Source: a virus. Taken from it: 56,903 bases of DNA. The first letter of the stretch is position 1. Every line of letters begins with the position of its first letter. The stretch lies in the IMG/VR virus record IMGVR_UViG_3300035670_000254, positions 1 to 56,903 of that record; one strand, 5' to 3'. Under the pieces are notes generated by a model. It did not search any database and was not told where the DNA came from. It was given only the letters and a program-made list of their open reading frames with translations. Shown one piece after another: positions 42,432 through 50,800 of the stretch. A program made the position numbers and the translations under genes.

Positions 42432-44865
42432 ATTGATTTACGATACGCTCTAACATTTCCATGTCAGGTACGCGCCAGGCGTGCGCGTCTTTACTGATCT
42501 TAATTGGCGTCACCTTATCATCTTTAGGGTCTGCCAGTGCAGCTTTCTGACCGTCGGTAAGTAACTCGATCAATCCTTCTTGAACGAAGTCCGTAAGAGT
42601 GCGGCGTAAGACATCAGCAGGCCCTGAATTACGTCTTGCCTGTTCCACCCTTGCAAGTTGAGTGCTACAGCGCGCGAGGATAGGGCCTCGTAAAAATATG
42701 CTGAGTTTCTGATGTGGCATGTAACGCATTTCGGTCTTGCTATCTGACAAGTCAGCAGTAAGGTAACGAAGGATAGCGTTCGCAACAGTACGACGAATTT
42801 TTGATTCATTGACTTCACCAATTTCACCAGTCTTGTAGCGGTCCAGCATCATACGAACTGACGACATAATATAGGAATAGGACCATTCAACATGGTGTAG
42901 ACGAACAACAGGATCATCAGGCCTTTCGAATACTGCAAACGTGCCCGCCATACGTTCAGTTTTTTCCTGAATACGGTTATAGATCTGACGAAGCGTTTCA
43001 TCATTGATCTTAGCTTCGTTGCCTAACTTACTTTCCAGAAAATCCTGTATTTCCCCAAGCTTGGCACGAGCCGCTTCATCTTCAGGAATGTTGTGGGCGT
43101 AGCCGTTGCTTTTATAAGAGGCCTGGGTGCTGTAAATATAATGAATCAGTTGAACAAGTTCGTTCGGAAATTCCAGCTGAGTATCAAGATTTCGTTTAGT
43201 TGTGTAGCCTTCGTAAACGCCGTAATTAAAACGTGACATAAAACCATCAGCAGCCAGCTTACCTGTCAGGTTTTTAAACAGCGTGTCAAGAGTAGTTTCA
43301 CCAATAACAGTTAAAGTCACTTCAGTGTTTTTGGCTTCAATATTGTTCTCTTTGTTTGAATACTCCGCACCACCCGTCAATGCGCCTTCATGTGCGGCGG
43401 AATAAGCATTCAGTAAGAAGTTTTTCTTTTCCGCAGCCGCAGGGTTAGCCGCATTGTTTAGATCTTCTAACAGGCCACCGATTTCCGGCATGATCGTACA
43501 AAGGTTGACCTGTTCCAACAGCTTCTTACGCCACGCAATAGTCGAACGCATATCGGCAGCGGTAAAAATATGATCAAGGTCGTCGCCTAGTTCAATCATC
43601 TTCTTAACAATACGCCCGATACCCTGGTGCATGGTGTTTTTACCAGTACCAGAACGAGCCGCAATGATGTAGTAAGCGTTAAGATGTTTGTCGCGGTAAC
43701 GCCAGCCTTTAGCGGTTAGGGCAGACGCAAAGGCCAATGCTGTGGTTATAGCAATTACAGGAACAGGCATCGTGGACGTCTGGAAAATCCACTTCGCTAT
43801 TTCACCAATAGGCCCTGGCGGAAAACCGTATTCGACTTTCTCAACTTCGAACTCAGCATCACGGACCGCTAGCGCTTGCTTCACTTGCACCTTTTGAGCT
43901 TCTGCTTGTTCGCTGTTTTGCATCCATGCCGACACGTTGTTACGCGACATAGCGATAAGCGCTTCCCGCTCTGCTTCCTTACGTTGTTGCTCGACCTGCA
44001 AATAAGAGCGCATATTGTTGATAGTACGCAGCAGATATTTATCATCTGCCATGATCTTATCTTTCTGGCCAGGTTTAGGCCCGCGGTTAGCCAGCGGTGT
44101 TTTACGGAAGATGCGCATAACCTGCGCGTTATTTGGCGACGCTTTAATCAAGAAGTTAATAAGCGCAGCATCAGCTTCTGACCCTGACGGATACTGGTTA
44201 GGGATTAAGCGATCAATAGGTGAGTAGAACAACACCTGAAAGAAGTCGGCGTTTTCCCAAGTGAGAATATCATTAACAACTTCTTCATCCGTACGAACTT
44301 GAGGGCCGTCTTCGACTTTGATAATAACTTTAGCTTTCTCATCAAGCATAGGTGCCAGGTATTCGCAAACACCGTTGCCGTTTGAAAGCGGGCGATTGAT
44401 AACCACATTACCTGTGCAAATAATGAATCGCTCTTGACTATAGCGTTCGATGCCGTAGTCAGAGGAACGACGACCTTCTCCGTGGTTACCGTAAATCCAG
44501 ACGTGCAGACCCTTTCCGCTGGCAGAGCTTTCTACGTAGCTGTTAGAGCCTTGCGCAATGGACCAGAACCAGTTCATGTGTTCAACCGGCGTGTCTGCGT
44601 GTACGTCCATATCAATTACAGTGAACGGGTCGTCGGGAGTTAGAACAAAGCCAGGTAACAGACCCTCGTTAAGTTCGCAAAGATGTTCAGCCGTAGCGAA
44701 TGACATCCAAGTCTTAGGGTCGGTGGGGGAAGCTTTTTCGAGAGGCTTTTGATAGCCCGGGGAGTACATGGGAATCTTGTCGGCGTAACTGACAACCCAC
44801 TGTGGAACAGCTTTTATTTCTTGAGGGAAGCTGTAGCCATCAAATTCAGTTTCAAATTTCTTCAT
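42430..44865 (-). CDS. AEP-type primase with fused helicase
   Basis: An 811-residue replication protein. Residues about 60-165 are a primase-polymerase domain: TVIDMDVH (Asp85, Asp87), SSASGKGLHVWIYG (Ser/His, His121) and RFIICTGNV, the catalytic AEP pattern. Residues about 350-700 are a DUF3987-like helicase with Walker A AARSGTGKNT (402-411) and LCTIMPEIGGLLED as Walker B. One protein thus makes primers and unwinds DNA, replacing DnaG/DnaB. It lies close to the iteron-rich region (48327-48573), which supports its use at the origin. Confidence 0.88.
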   Translation of the reverse strand: MKKFETEFDGYSFPQEIKAVPQWVVSYADKIPMYSPGYQKPLEKASPTDPKTWMSFATAEHLCELNEGLLPGFVLTPDDPFTVIDMDVHADTPVEHMNWFWSIAQGSNSYVESSASGKGLHVWIYGNHGEGRRSSDYGIERYSQERFIICTGNVVINRPLSNGNGVCEYLAPMLDEKAKVIIKVEDGPQVRTDEEVVNDILTWENADFFQVLFYSPIDRLIPNQYPSGSEADAALINFLIKASPNNAQVMRIFRKTPLANRGPKPGQKDKIMADDKYLLRTINNMRSYLQVEQQRKEAEREALIAMSRNNVSAWMQNSEQAEAQKVQVKQALAVRDAEFEVEKVEYGFPPGPIGEIAKWIFQTSTMPVPVIAITTALAFASALTAKGWRYRDKHLNAYYIIAARSGTGKNTMHQGIGRIVKKMIELGDDLDHIFTAADMRSTIAWRKKLLEQVNLCTIMPEIGGLLEDLNNAANPAAAEKKNFLLNAYSAAHEGALTGGAEYSNKENNIEAKNTEVTLTVIGETTLDTLFKNLTGKLAADGFMSRFNYGVYEGYTTKRNLDTQLEFPNELVQLIHYIYSTQASYKSNGYAHNIPEDEAARAKLGEIQDFLESKLGNEAKINDETLRQIYNRIQEKTERMAGTFAVFERPDDPVVRLHHVEWSYSYIMSSVRMMLDRYKTGEIGEVNESKIRRTVANAILRYLTADLSDSKTEMRYMPHQKLSIFLRGPILARCSTQLARVEQARRNSGPADVLRRTLTDFVQEGLIELLTDGQKAALADPKDDKVTPIKISKDAHAWRVPDMEMLERIVNQ

Positions 44866-44890
44866 GAGGTGGCTGTCCTTTGGACGTAAC

Positions 44891-44914
44891 TAGGGCGCCT
44901 ATATTAGCGCCCTA
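44891..44914 (-). terminator. Hairpin between 44922 and the primase gene
   Basis: A perfect 8-bp stem TAGGGCGC with GCGCCCTA. No T-run, so it may act as processing or stability hairpin rather than a terminator. Confidence 0.4.
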
Positions 44915-44921
44915 TAAAGAA

Positions 44922-45110
44922 TCAATGCAACGTAACAATATTAACAGTCACTACTTTGTAGGGATCGAGGTTAAATTTGCGCGCCATTACACGTTCTTGA
45001 TTGATAATGAACTCCTGAGTGAGTCCGTTATCTTCAATTTCGTAGAACTCGCGCTCTTTGTGCGTTCGACCGTCACGCGCGGTAATTAAGAACACCATCA
45101 TTATCTTCAT
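44922..45110 (-). CDS. 62-residue protein, unrecognised
   Basis: The ATG at 45110 overlaps the stop of the upstream small gene (ATGA), so translation is coupled. The product is charged (GRTHKEREFYEIED) with a hydrophobic end. No function recognised. Confidence 0.6.
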   Translation of the reverse strand: MKIMMVFLITARDGRTHKEREFYEIEDNGLTQEFIINQERVMARKFNLDPYKVVTVNIVTLH

Positions 45111-45250
45111 GCGGTCAACCAATCAATGAAGTAATACAGCGCAGTAGCGAAACCGCCCATAATAATGAGGGCACCAATCCAGGCGGGTATTTCAACGGCC
45201 CAATCAATACCAGGGTTTACAAACTCATCATCGAGCTCATTATGTTCCAT
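45107..45250 (-). CDS. 47-residue single-pass membrane protein
   Basis: The start shares TAATG with the upstream stop and the stop shares ATGA with the next start. The N-terminus is acidic (MEHNELDDEF), then a membrane segment (IPAWIGALIIMGGFATALYYF) and a short end. Perfect coupling on both sides supports it. Function unknown. Confidence 0.65.
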   Translation of the reverse strand: MEHNELDDEFVNPGIDWAVEIPAWIGALIIMGGFATALYYFIDWLTA

Positions 45251-46080
45251 TAGTATTCATCTCCGTAGTTCTTGAATGCTTTTTCAATTACACCTTCAAA
45301 GCTTTGATCGTATTCTTCCCAGGTTGTTTTGGAAACGTTACCCGCTTTGATATGGTAGGTCATAGTGGCATCGTCCTGGAATATGCGCAGGACAGTATCG
45401 CTACCATTCTGCACGTATCCCATCAGATTGCGGATATTATCAAACAACTTTGCCTTTCTGACAATATCCTCAGACACAACCGGCGCGGGTGGTTCAGCGA
45501 GCGAAACAGGCTCATCCGGTAACGCCATCCAGTGCGTAACAGAGCTGGCGCCGGAGTCTACGAAAGCTTGCGTGCGCTGCCAGTAGCCACCCATGGCTGA
45601 CAGTTTAAAGACGTCACCCAGATTACTGAGAGCGACAACTTCTTTAGACCATAACCCAGGTTCGTTATGGGGCATTGCTACCGAACACGGTATCCAGCCT
45701 GATTTTTGATTTTTCGCAATCTCATATACGAGCTGACTAAAAGCGGGGCCGAACATGCCAGCAGAGATATCGCAGCCTTCTGAGATTTCATCTGACAATA
45801 CAGACTTAGCAATTTTGTCAGCCAGCTCGGATACTTCTTTATCCATCACGGGAAGAGGAGTGGGACCATCCACGCGGCGTTCGATTGCTTGCCAAACCGG
45901 CTCATATTCCGGCCAGTCGCTTTCAACCACAATGACTGTCAGATCACCTTTCCCTTCTTTGATTCTGCCCATTCTTACAGCGTGGCGAACCTTCTGAAGT
46001 TCTTCCCAATTTTGACCGGAAAGATGTTTGTTGCAATCAGTCAACTTTAAAACAATATAACGATCAAATTCGCGTTTCAT
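45250..46080 (-). CDS. DUF551 domain protein
   Basis: A 276-residue protein with the DUF551 signature SGWIPCSVAMP...GYWQRTQAFVDSGASSVTHWMALPDEP at about residues 130-195, a module common in enterobacterial phages and prophages. The ends outside this module are unrecognised; the N-terminus (KREFDRYIVLKLTDCNKHLSGQNWEELQ) is charged. Role unknown. Confidence 0.75.
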   Translation of the reverse strand: MKREFDRYIVLKLTDCNKHLSGQNWEELQKVRHAVRMGRIKEGKGDLTVIVVESDWPEYEPVWQAIERRVDGPTPLPVMDKEVSELADKIAKSVLSDEISEGCDISAGMFGPAFSQLVYEIAKNQKSGWIPCSVAMPHNEPGLWSKEVVALSNLGDVFKLSAMGGYWQRTQAFVDSGASSVTHWMALPDEPVSLAEPPAPVVSEDIVRKAKLFDNIRNLMGYVQNGSDTVLRIFQDDATMTYHIKAGNVSKTTWEEYDQSFEGVIEKAFKNYGDEY

Positions 46081-46082
46081 TT

Positions 46083-46640
46083 TTATACCCCGTAGACAGA
46101 GCAGATGTAATCATTCATCGCCCACCACTTGTAAGGTTCAGTGGTAGACCCGTAATCTATTATATGGATGTTAAGCATCTTGGCAAGACGTAACGCCTGA
46201 CCAGTACCGCCACCGCCTAAGCCACCTTCCGTCCAGCATACAACAAACTGAACTGGTGTATTCAGGTCCGTCCCTAAGATCTGATAAGTGTTACGCGCGT
46301 GCAACTCAAGCGCATCAGGTGACAGATTCTTTCCGTTAGGATGCAGAAGGCGCGCAATGACTTTACAAGCCACTACAGATCCTTTATGTTCATCCATGTA
46401 GGATACTTCAGGTTTAGCTGAGCCGTTCCCGACAAAACGCGGCCTGCCCTCCGGGAGAAAGATCTCACACGGCCCTAGAACTGCCCGAGCGCCATTCTCA
46501 AATGCCTGATCAGCACGTATAGCGCGACCGCTCCGCAACGTCCAGCCCGCGCGCCCTAAGCGCCCCGCAAGGTGAGCAAAGGCCTCGCAACATTCCGGAG
46601 GTGTTTCGCGGGAACCAATACCAGCGTAGATTTTATTCAC
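46083..46640 (-). CDS. SLOG/DprA-like Rossmann protein
   Basis: A 185-residue protein of the SLOG superfamily: KIYAGIGSRETPPECCEAFAHLAGRLGRAGWTLRSGRAIRADQAFENGA holds the GxGSR...G loop seen in DprA/YpsA/LOG-type nucleotide-binding proteins, and VCWTEGGLGGGGTGQALRLAKMLNIHIIDYG is the second binding loop. Such proteins bind nucleotides or ssDNA and occur in phages with unclear roles. Options are nucleotide-derived signal handling, ADP-ribose metabolism or a DprA-like recombination mediator. Confidence 0.78.
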   Translation of the reverse strand: MNKIYAGIGSRETPPECCEAFAHLAGRLGRAGWTLRSGRAIRADQAFENGARAVLGPCEIFLPEGRPRFVGNGSAKPEVSYMDEHKGSVVACKVIARLLHPNGKNLSPDALELHARNTYQILGTDLNTPVQFVVCWTEGGLGGGGTGQALRLAKMLNIHIIDYGSTTEPYKWWAMNDYICSVYGV

Positions 46641-47161
46641 CAGTCTAACTCCTTGCCTTCTGACATACCTTTACGGCTAAAATGAATCATAGTGAACCAG
46701 ACTGGTGATACAAATCGGTTTAAATGATCTTTTCGCCACCCGTTACTTAATAATATTTCAACTACTTCAGGAAACTTAAACGCCAAGGCTTCTGAGTTTT
46801 TTCTACTCATATGTTGAAGAGGTTTATAGCTAAACTCGCCTTCTTTTCTTATCAGAAGCCCTAATAATCTTAAGCGGTAAAGTATACCGTTATCGGTTCT
46901 GTTAAACTTTCGACAGAAGTCTGCGAGCAGTACCTCAGTGCGTTTCTTACCTTTAGTTTGAGCTATCAGTTCTTGAATTAAACTGATAGTTTCTGGCTTA
47001 GTCCAGCGCGCACCTACTAAGCAGCCATGACAGTCAGCAGGTAGGTTTTTATCATGCTTCATGCGCTTCTTAGCTTTTGCTTGCTCCAGACGGCGCCAAC
47101 GGGATTCCTCCACCTGCGCGGGAGTCATATTAGACTCGTCAATCCACGGAATAGATTTCAT
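46637..47161 (-). CDS. 174-residue basic protein, unrecognised
   Basis: A basic protein (SRWRRLEQAKAKKRMKHDKNLPADCHGC) with a Cys-His-x-x-Cys site near residue 45, and a winged-helix-like middle (IQELIAQTKGKKRTEVLLADFCRKFNRTDNGILYRLRLLGLL). It may bind DNA. The ATG at 47161 overlaps the upstream stop (ATGA). Confidence 0.6.
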   Translation of the reverse strand: MKSIPWIDESNMTPAQVEESRWRRLEQAKAKKRMKHDKNLPADCHGCLVGARWTKPETISLIQELIAQTKGKKRTEVLLADFCRKFNRTDNGILYRLRLLGLLIRKEGEFSYKPLQHMSRKNSEALAFKFPEVVEILLSNGWRKDHLNRFVSPVWFTMIHFSRKGMSEGKELDW

Positions 47162-47484
47162 CAAAATGTTCCTCGGTTGATGGGCTCAGCAGTGTAATGT
47201 TTCAGGTTGCGACGGCGGATAAGAACAGCCATGAAGGCGACGTTATAATCAGACATATAACGCCCAGGACGCTTACGACTGTGAAGCACGCAGTTCATTT
47301 CAGAGAGCTCATAATGAACTTCTTCAAACTGATCTGCGGTAAGGTGGGCGAAACGCCTTTTAACTAGAACCTCCATAGCTTCAGGAGTGGCGCCCATGTT
47401 TATGCCGTTTAAGATCATACGGTGGAGAACTTCAACTTCTTCGAATAAGCGTTTCGCAGCTTCTTCAGCGGTTTTAACGTTCAT
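47161..47484 (-). CDS. 107-residue protein, unrecognised
   Basis: A helical protein (TAEEAAKRLFEEVEVLHRMILNG) in the coupled series 48262-44922. No family recognised. Confidence 0.6.
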   Translation of the reverse strand: MNVKTAEEAAKRLFEEVEVLHRMILNGINMGATPEAMEVLVKRRFAHLTADQFEEVHYELSEMNCVLHSRKRPGRYMSDYNVAFMAVLIRRRNLKHYTAEPINRGTF

Positions 47485-47705
47485 TAGAATTTCCAGAGCC
47501 AGCGGATTAATAAGCCTAAGGCGAGAGAGCCGCTAAACAGCAGCGCGCCAAACACCATCTCTTGAAGTATAGCCAACATCGTTGATGTCTTGATCATAAG
47601 AATTAAACTCCAGCCGTATTCCAAAATCACACCTACACCGAAAGACAATGTACCTATTATAACACAGACTAACACCCGACCGGCCCTAGATATAAGAGGT
47701 TTCAT
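47484..47705 (-). CDS. 73-residue two-helix membrane protein
   Basis: Two hydrophobic segments (residues about 9-30 and 43-70) with a basic N-terminus and a short polar turn. It is coupled to genes on both sides. A membrane role is clear; the function is unknown. Confidence 0.65.
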   Translation of the reverse strand: MKPLISRAGRVLVCVIIGTLSFGVGVILEYGWSLILMIKTSTMLAILQEMVFGALLFSGSLALGLLIRWLWKF

Positions 47706-48262
47706 TTTGATTTGCCAGAAGCAGATTTCTTGTCGCTATACTTCAGCTTGCGAAAGGTATCTTCAATGTGACTCATGGCCCGACTGAGCTCAACAGGTTG
47801 GTAGGGCAGAAGCTCTACAATACAACCTTTGGCTTTCCCGCCTTTGTAATATTGTGGATACTGAGAAGCGATATAATCCTTCCATTTATCCCACACAACT
47901 TCTAACGGCTCGTTTGACGTGTACTCGGTGCCGAACAGGGTATAGGTGAACTCGCCCTTAGATTTCTTAGGACGACCGGCTTTCTTCTCGTTCTTAGCCA
48001 GCTTGGTAGAAATGCGGGCTTGCTGCGACGCGACGTACTGCCCGAACCACCATAACGCAAAATCCCGCGGGTAGAGTACACGCTGTGCGGATTTAACCAC
48101 AATAAGCTTACCTGCACGTATAAGCTGTGTTTGACGTGACATTGATACTTTGAACTTTTCTTCTACTTCTTTAGCAGTCATGTAATGCTGAACAAATTCA
48201 GCTTCTGCTTGGTCGGTATAGAGCTTTACTTGCTCCGGTGTGAGATCAAATGAAGTGGTCAT
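47702..48262 (-). CDS. Helix-turn-helix DNA-binding protein near the origin
   Basis: A 186-residue protein with a MerR/excisionase-type HTH at about residues 27-60 (YMTAKEVEEKFKVSMSRQTQLIRAGKLIVV), followed by a basic domain (KLAKNEKKAGRPKKSKGEF, an AT-hook-like GRPKK at residues 95-100). It is the first gene of the minus-strand block and faces the GTWACTTTR repeats at 48327-48573. It could bind them as initiator helper or as a repressor of its own operon. A TATAAT at 48287-48292 lies just upstream. Confidence 0.7.
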   Translation of the reverse strand: MTTSFDLTPEQVKLYTDQAEAEFVQHYMTAKEVEEKFKVSMSRQTQLIRAGKLIVVKSAQRVLYPRDFALWWFGQYVASQQARISTKLAKNEKKAGRPKKSKGEFTYTLFGTEYTSNEPLEVVWDKWKDYIASQYPQYYKGGKAKGCIVELLPYQPVELSRAMSHIEDTFRKLKYSDKKSASGKSK

Positions 48263-49051
48263 AGCAGCTCCTCATGCTTTATGCACATTATACAGGCAAC
48301 AACTATGATCTGCTACGGATATTTAATTACTTTACTTCTGCATCGACTTATTCCGTGAATAGCTATAGTTACTTTAACAGGATGCGATAGTAACTTTACT
48401 TTATGTGCTTAAATTGCGAGTAACTTTGCTTTAGTAACTTTCCCTATAGCTACTTAAGGACTAACTGCTTACTAAAGTTACTTTAGCATTGGTTGCTGTA
48501 AACTACGCGCTAGCCCTTGCAGCTACTAGCTTTAGCGTAATTGTACGAGTTACTTTAGGACAACGTTACTTTGCACGCTTTACGCTTTCCTATATATACC
48601 TTGGGAAAATACACCTATAGAAACTAGTTATTAAAGTGCAATTAATTGTTTTAGATTAACTGTAAAGTATAAAAAGTATAAGTAATATATATTAGATATA
48701 CTGTATTTACTGGGTTTCTCCTACTTTCTTGAGTATAAAGTATCGTTAAACAGACGAATCTTCTATCTTACATCGAATTAAGTGGTTACAGATACACCTG
48801 ACCGGCATATATTTGATCAATATAAATTTCAAAATTTCCAATTCAGATTTTCAAATTTCCTTTTTCGATTTCTTATTTTTCATTCCTAGATTTCAAGTCA
48901 CTTTACTGTTAGAATGTTCTTAGAGTCATTGAGAGCCGAAGTATGCAAGTCCGTTAGGACCGTTAGTAGGTGCGGTGACGTATTGTGGACACAAGAAACG
49001 CCTCGTGAATGCCGTGGCGTGAAAAGAGATCAAGCTGGGAGGAGTGGAAAT
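48263..49051. other. AT-rich intergenic region, candidate replication origin
   Basis: This 789-base stretch between divergent blocks has no supported gene. Its left part (48327-48573) has eight GTWACTTTR-like repeats in one orientation and a near-copy GTCACTTTA at 48897-48905; the middle (48640-48720) is almost pure A+T; at 48820-48870 there are TTTCAAAATTTCC/TTTCAAATTTCC direct repeats. From 48930 the base composition changes, with CCGTTAG twice (48950-48970). Iterons plus an AT-rich unwinding element are the usual parts of an origin. Confidence 0.6.
48327..48573 (+). repeat. Iteron-like repeats, consensus GTWACTTTR
   Basis: Copies start at 48327 (one base off consensus), 48368, 48390, 48420, 48434, 48477, 48549 and 48565, all on the same strand. 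Spacing is irregular (14 to 72 bases). They could bind the HTH protein encoded next door or an initiator. Confidence 0.7.
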
Positions 49052-49360
49052 ATGAAGATCGAAGGTCAGACCGAGAATTATATCTGTGCGGATGGTAAGT
49101 TCTTCACGCTCTATGATTATGATGAGAAGGGCGCTGCGCTCTACCGTCAGATCGAGTGTTACCTTCCCGCCGCAGAGGGCACGTATGGCGAGCCGCTGGC
49201 TGTTACTATGCAGCGCAAGCTCAACGCATTTGAGCAAGGAAAGGACTGGCGCTGGGCCATTGGTTCAACAGGGTCGCTCCTTACGGCGCGCTACCAGGTG
49301 CGGGAAAGCGACGGCGAGCTGGTTTCGCTGCTGACGTTGAGCGGAGGCATGAAGAAGTGA
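49052..49360 (+). CDS. 102-residue protein, unrecognised
   Basis: First gene of the rightward small-gene region. The ATG at 49052 follows GGGAGGAG; a much longer upstream start is unlikely because that part has no ribosome site and odd composition. The product (CADGKFFTLYDYDEKGAALYRQIECYLPA) is beta-rich in look with no known motif. GC content and codon choice are higher than the neighbouring AT-rich DNA. Confidence 0.6.
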   Translation: MKIEGQTENYICADGKFFTLYDYDEKGAALYRQIECYLPAAEGTYGEPLAVTMQRKLNAFEQGKDWRWAIGSTGSLLTARYQVRESDGELVSLLTLSGGMKK

Positions 49361-49838
49361 GCGCCAAGGGCCCAGGGACGGGCCTGGATTTATTCCTGTC
49401 AATTTCAAATTTTGTAGATGAGTCGCGTTTAGCGAATTTTCAGCTACCTCCAGAAAGCCCATCCTTCCGTTACTAATACTTCGTTGCCTAATGATAGGAA
49501 GCTCATCATTCGTTGGCTCAGGATATTATGAGTTGACTACTGGTATGTCAGACGCCTGCTAATTATTTCTTTTTAAAGAGCGTGCGAATAGTTAGCCAGT
49601 CTGTCGGCGCTGTGCTATCCGTACAGCTATTATAATTTGAACTCGTAATAATTCATAACGGAAACTATCTGATAGCATTTCTTGCCACACCAACTTCAAA
49701 GTTGTGTGTTACACGCGCACGCATTCCTTATAGATGCACATCACTTCAGAAACAGCACGATTGGCCACACCAAGTATCATAGCTGATGTATAATTACTTC
49801 AACGCCGCAATACTGCGGGACTGAATAGGAGTAATATC
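49361..49838. other. Intergenic region with GCCACACCAA elements
   Basis: This 478-base stretch has no gene that I can support. It carries two of three GCCACACCAA elements (49684-49693 and 49764-49773) and a hairpin (CCAGG/CCTGG, near 49371-49386) after the previous gene. The second element is followed 15 bases later by TATAAT (49789-49794). Confidence 0.6.
49764..49794 (+). promoter_or_regulatory. Promoter with GCCACACCAA element, gene 49839
   Basis: GCCACACCAA (49764-49773), gap 15, TATAAT (49789-49794), start codon 45 bases on. With the -10 fixed, CACACC takes the -35 place, so the element may replace a normal -35 or be an activator site. Confidence 0.55.
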
Positions 49839-50048
49839 GTGACTAAACGTTACCCGGTGGAAAACATCAACGAAGTAGTTTCTAACGGAACTGTTGAAGG
49901 TCGAGTAGTTAAGGCAGGTAATAAATACGCCATCGAAGTTCGTAGCGACAAGTGCCGCAACTGGAGCATTGACAGTTACCACGCTACCGCTTGCGATGCC
50001 TGCGAAGTGTTAGAGTCCATACTCGAATTTTTTGATTTCGGGGAATAG
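49839..50048 (+). CDS. 69-residue protein, unrecognised
   Basis: A small protein with a mixed charge (TKRYPVENINEVVSNGTVEGRVVK), two Cys in CDACEV, and an acidic aromatic end (EFFDFGE). AGGAG lies upstream. Its leader and the next gene's leader carry the same GCCACACCAA element. Likely an early gene. Confidence 0.6.
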   Translation: MTKRYPVENINEVVSNGTVEGRVVKAGNKYAIEVRSDKCRNWSIDSYHATACDACEVLESILEFFDFGE

Positions 50049-50056
50049 CACAAACG

Positions 50057-50088
50057 GCCACACCAAGCTTCAAACGTTGTTAGATACT
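50057..50088 (+). promoter_or_regulatory. Third GCCACACCAA element with GATACT
   Basis: GCCACACCAA (50057-50066), gap 16, GATACT (50083-50088), upstream of the Lys/Ala-rich gene. An 8-bp hairpin (GGGCAAGC with GCTTGTCC, near 50098-50119) follows in the leader. Confidence 0.5.
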
Positions 50089-50149
50089 ACTTACATCGGG
50101 CAAGCAATAGGGCTTGTCCACTAAAACAAAATTAATAAAGGATACGACC

Positions 50150-50740
50150 ATGTTTAACTTCACTAAAGTCTACAAAACCAAAGCTCAGGCCATCAACGCA
50201 ATCCGTATGAAGGCGCCGAGCCTGAACGTCGAACAGCTCGACACTGTTAAAGCCGCTGAGTTCGTATGGCCGCAGGCTGAAGGTTTCGTTGTTAACAATG
50301 CCCAGCTGAACGAGCATTACGGTTTCGCTTCTGTTGAGCAGCGTGTTGACGCAAACGCCATTGTGGACGGTAAGACCCTGGAAGCGGTAAGCGACGCCCT
50401 GGCAGAGCAGCGCGCTAAAGATGCTAAAGCTCCGAAGCTCCAGGCTCCGAGCAAGCTGGAACAGGACAAGGCAGCGGTTAAGGCTGCGAAGAAGGCCGCT
50501 AAGGCTTCCGCAGAGCCTAAAGCTCCGACCCGCTGCGAAACTAAAAACGGTGCGCGTCGCCCGCTGCGCGGCAAGACTCTGCTGGTTTGGGAAACTACCG
50601 AGCGCATGGCCGCCAACGGCGAAGTGCCTACGCTGAAGCAGGTACACGAAGAGCTCTGCAAGCTGGAGCCGGGCTTCAACAAGACTACTGCGGGCATCCA
50701 GTATTACGCTTGCAAAGCCTACAACGGCTGGACTAAGTAA
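50150..50740 (+). CDS. Lys/Ala-rich protein with helical ends
   Basis: A 196-residue protein. Residues about 85-130 are Lys/Ala/Pro-rich (DKAAVKAAKKAAKASAEPKAP), like a histone-H1-type tail. The last 65 residues form a small folded part (LLVWETTERMAANGEVPTLKQVHEELCKL) resembling a winged-helix or SWIB-like unit. The ATG at 50150 is chosen because AAAGGA lies 8 bases before it; upstream TTG has none. Strong codon bias suggests high level. DNA or RNA binding is plausible. Confidence 0.65.
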   Translation: MFNFTKVYKTKAQAINAIRMKAPSLNVEQLDTVKAAEFVWPQAEGFVVNNAQLNEHYGFASVEQRVDANAIVDGKTLEAVSDALAEQRAKDAKAPKLQAPSKLEQDKAAVKAAKKAAKASAEPKAPTRCETKNGARRPLRGKTLLVWETTERMAANGEVPTLKQVHEELCKLEPGFNKTTAGIQYYACKAYNGWTK

Positions 50741-50741
50741 G

Positions 50742-50784
50742 TTGATATTAACTGCTGTCGGTGTATAATAACTACATCGACAGC
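50742..50784 (+). promoter_or_regulatory. Promoter flanked by a perfect inverted repeat
   Basis: TTGATA (50742-50747), 16 bases, TATAAT (50764-50769). The -10 is framed by GCTGTCG (50754-50760) and CGACAGC (50778-50784). A repressor site or a hairpin at the mRNA 5' end are both possible. Confidence 0.65.
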
Positions 50785-50800
50785 TAACTGGAGTTATGTC

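Noticed and set aside
44891-44914. Strong terminator before the primase gene
   Set aside because: The stem is perfect but no T-run follows on the minus strand, so it is listed only at low confidence.
48914-49051. Long N-terminal extension of the protein at 49052
   Set aside because: The upstream start lacks a ribosome site and reads through an oddly composed stretch; the ATG at 49052 has a strong GGAGGAG.
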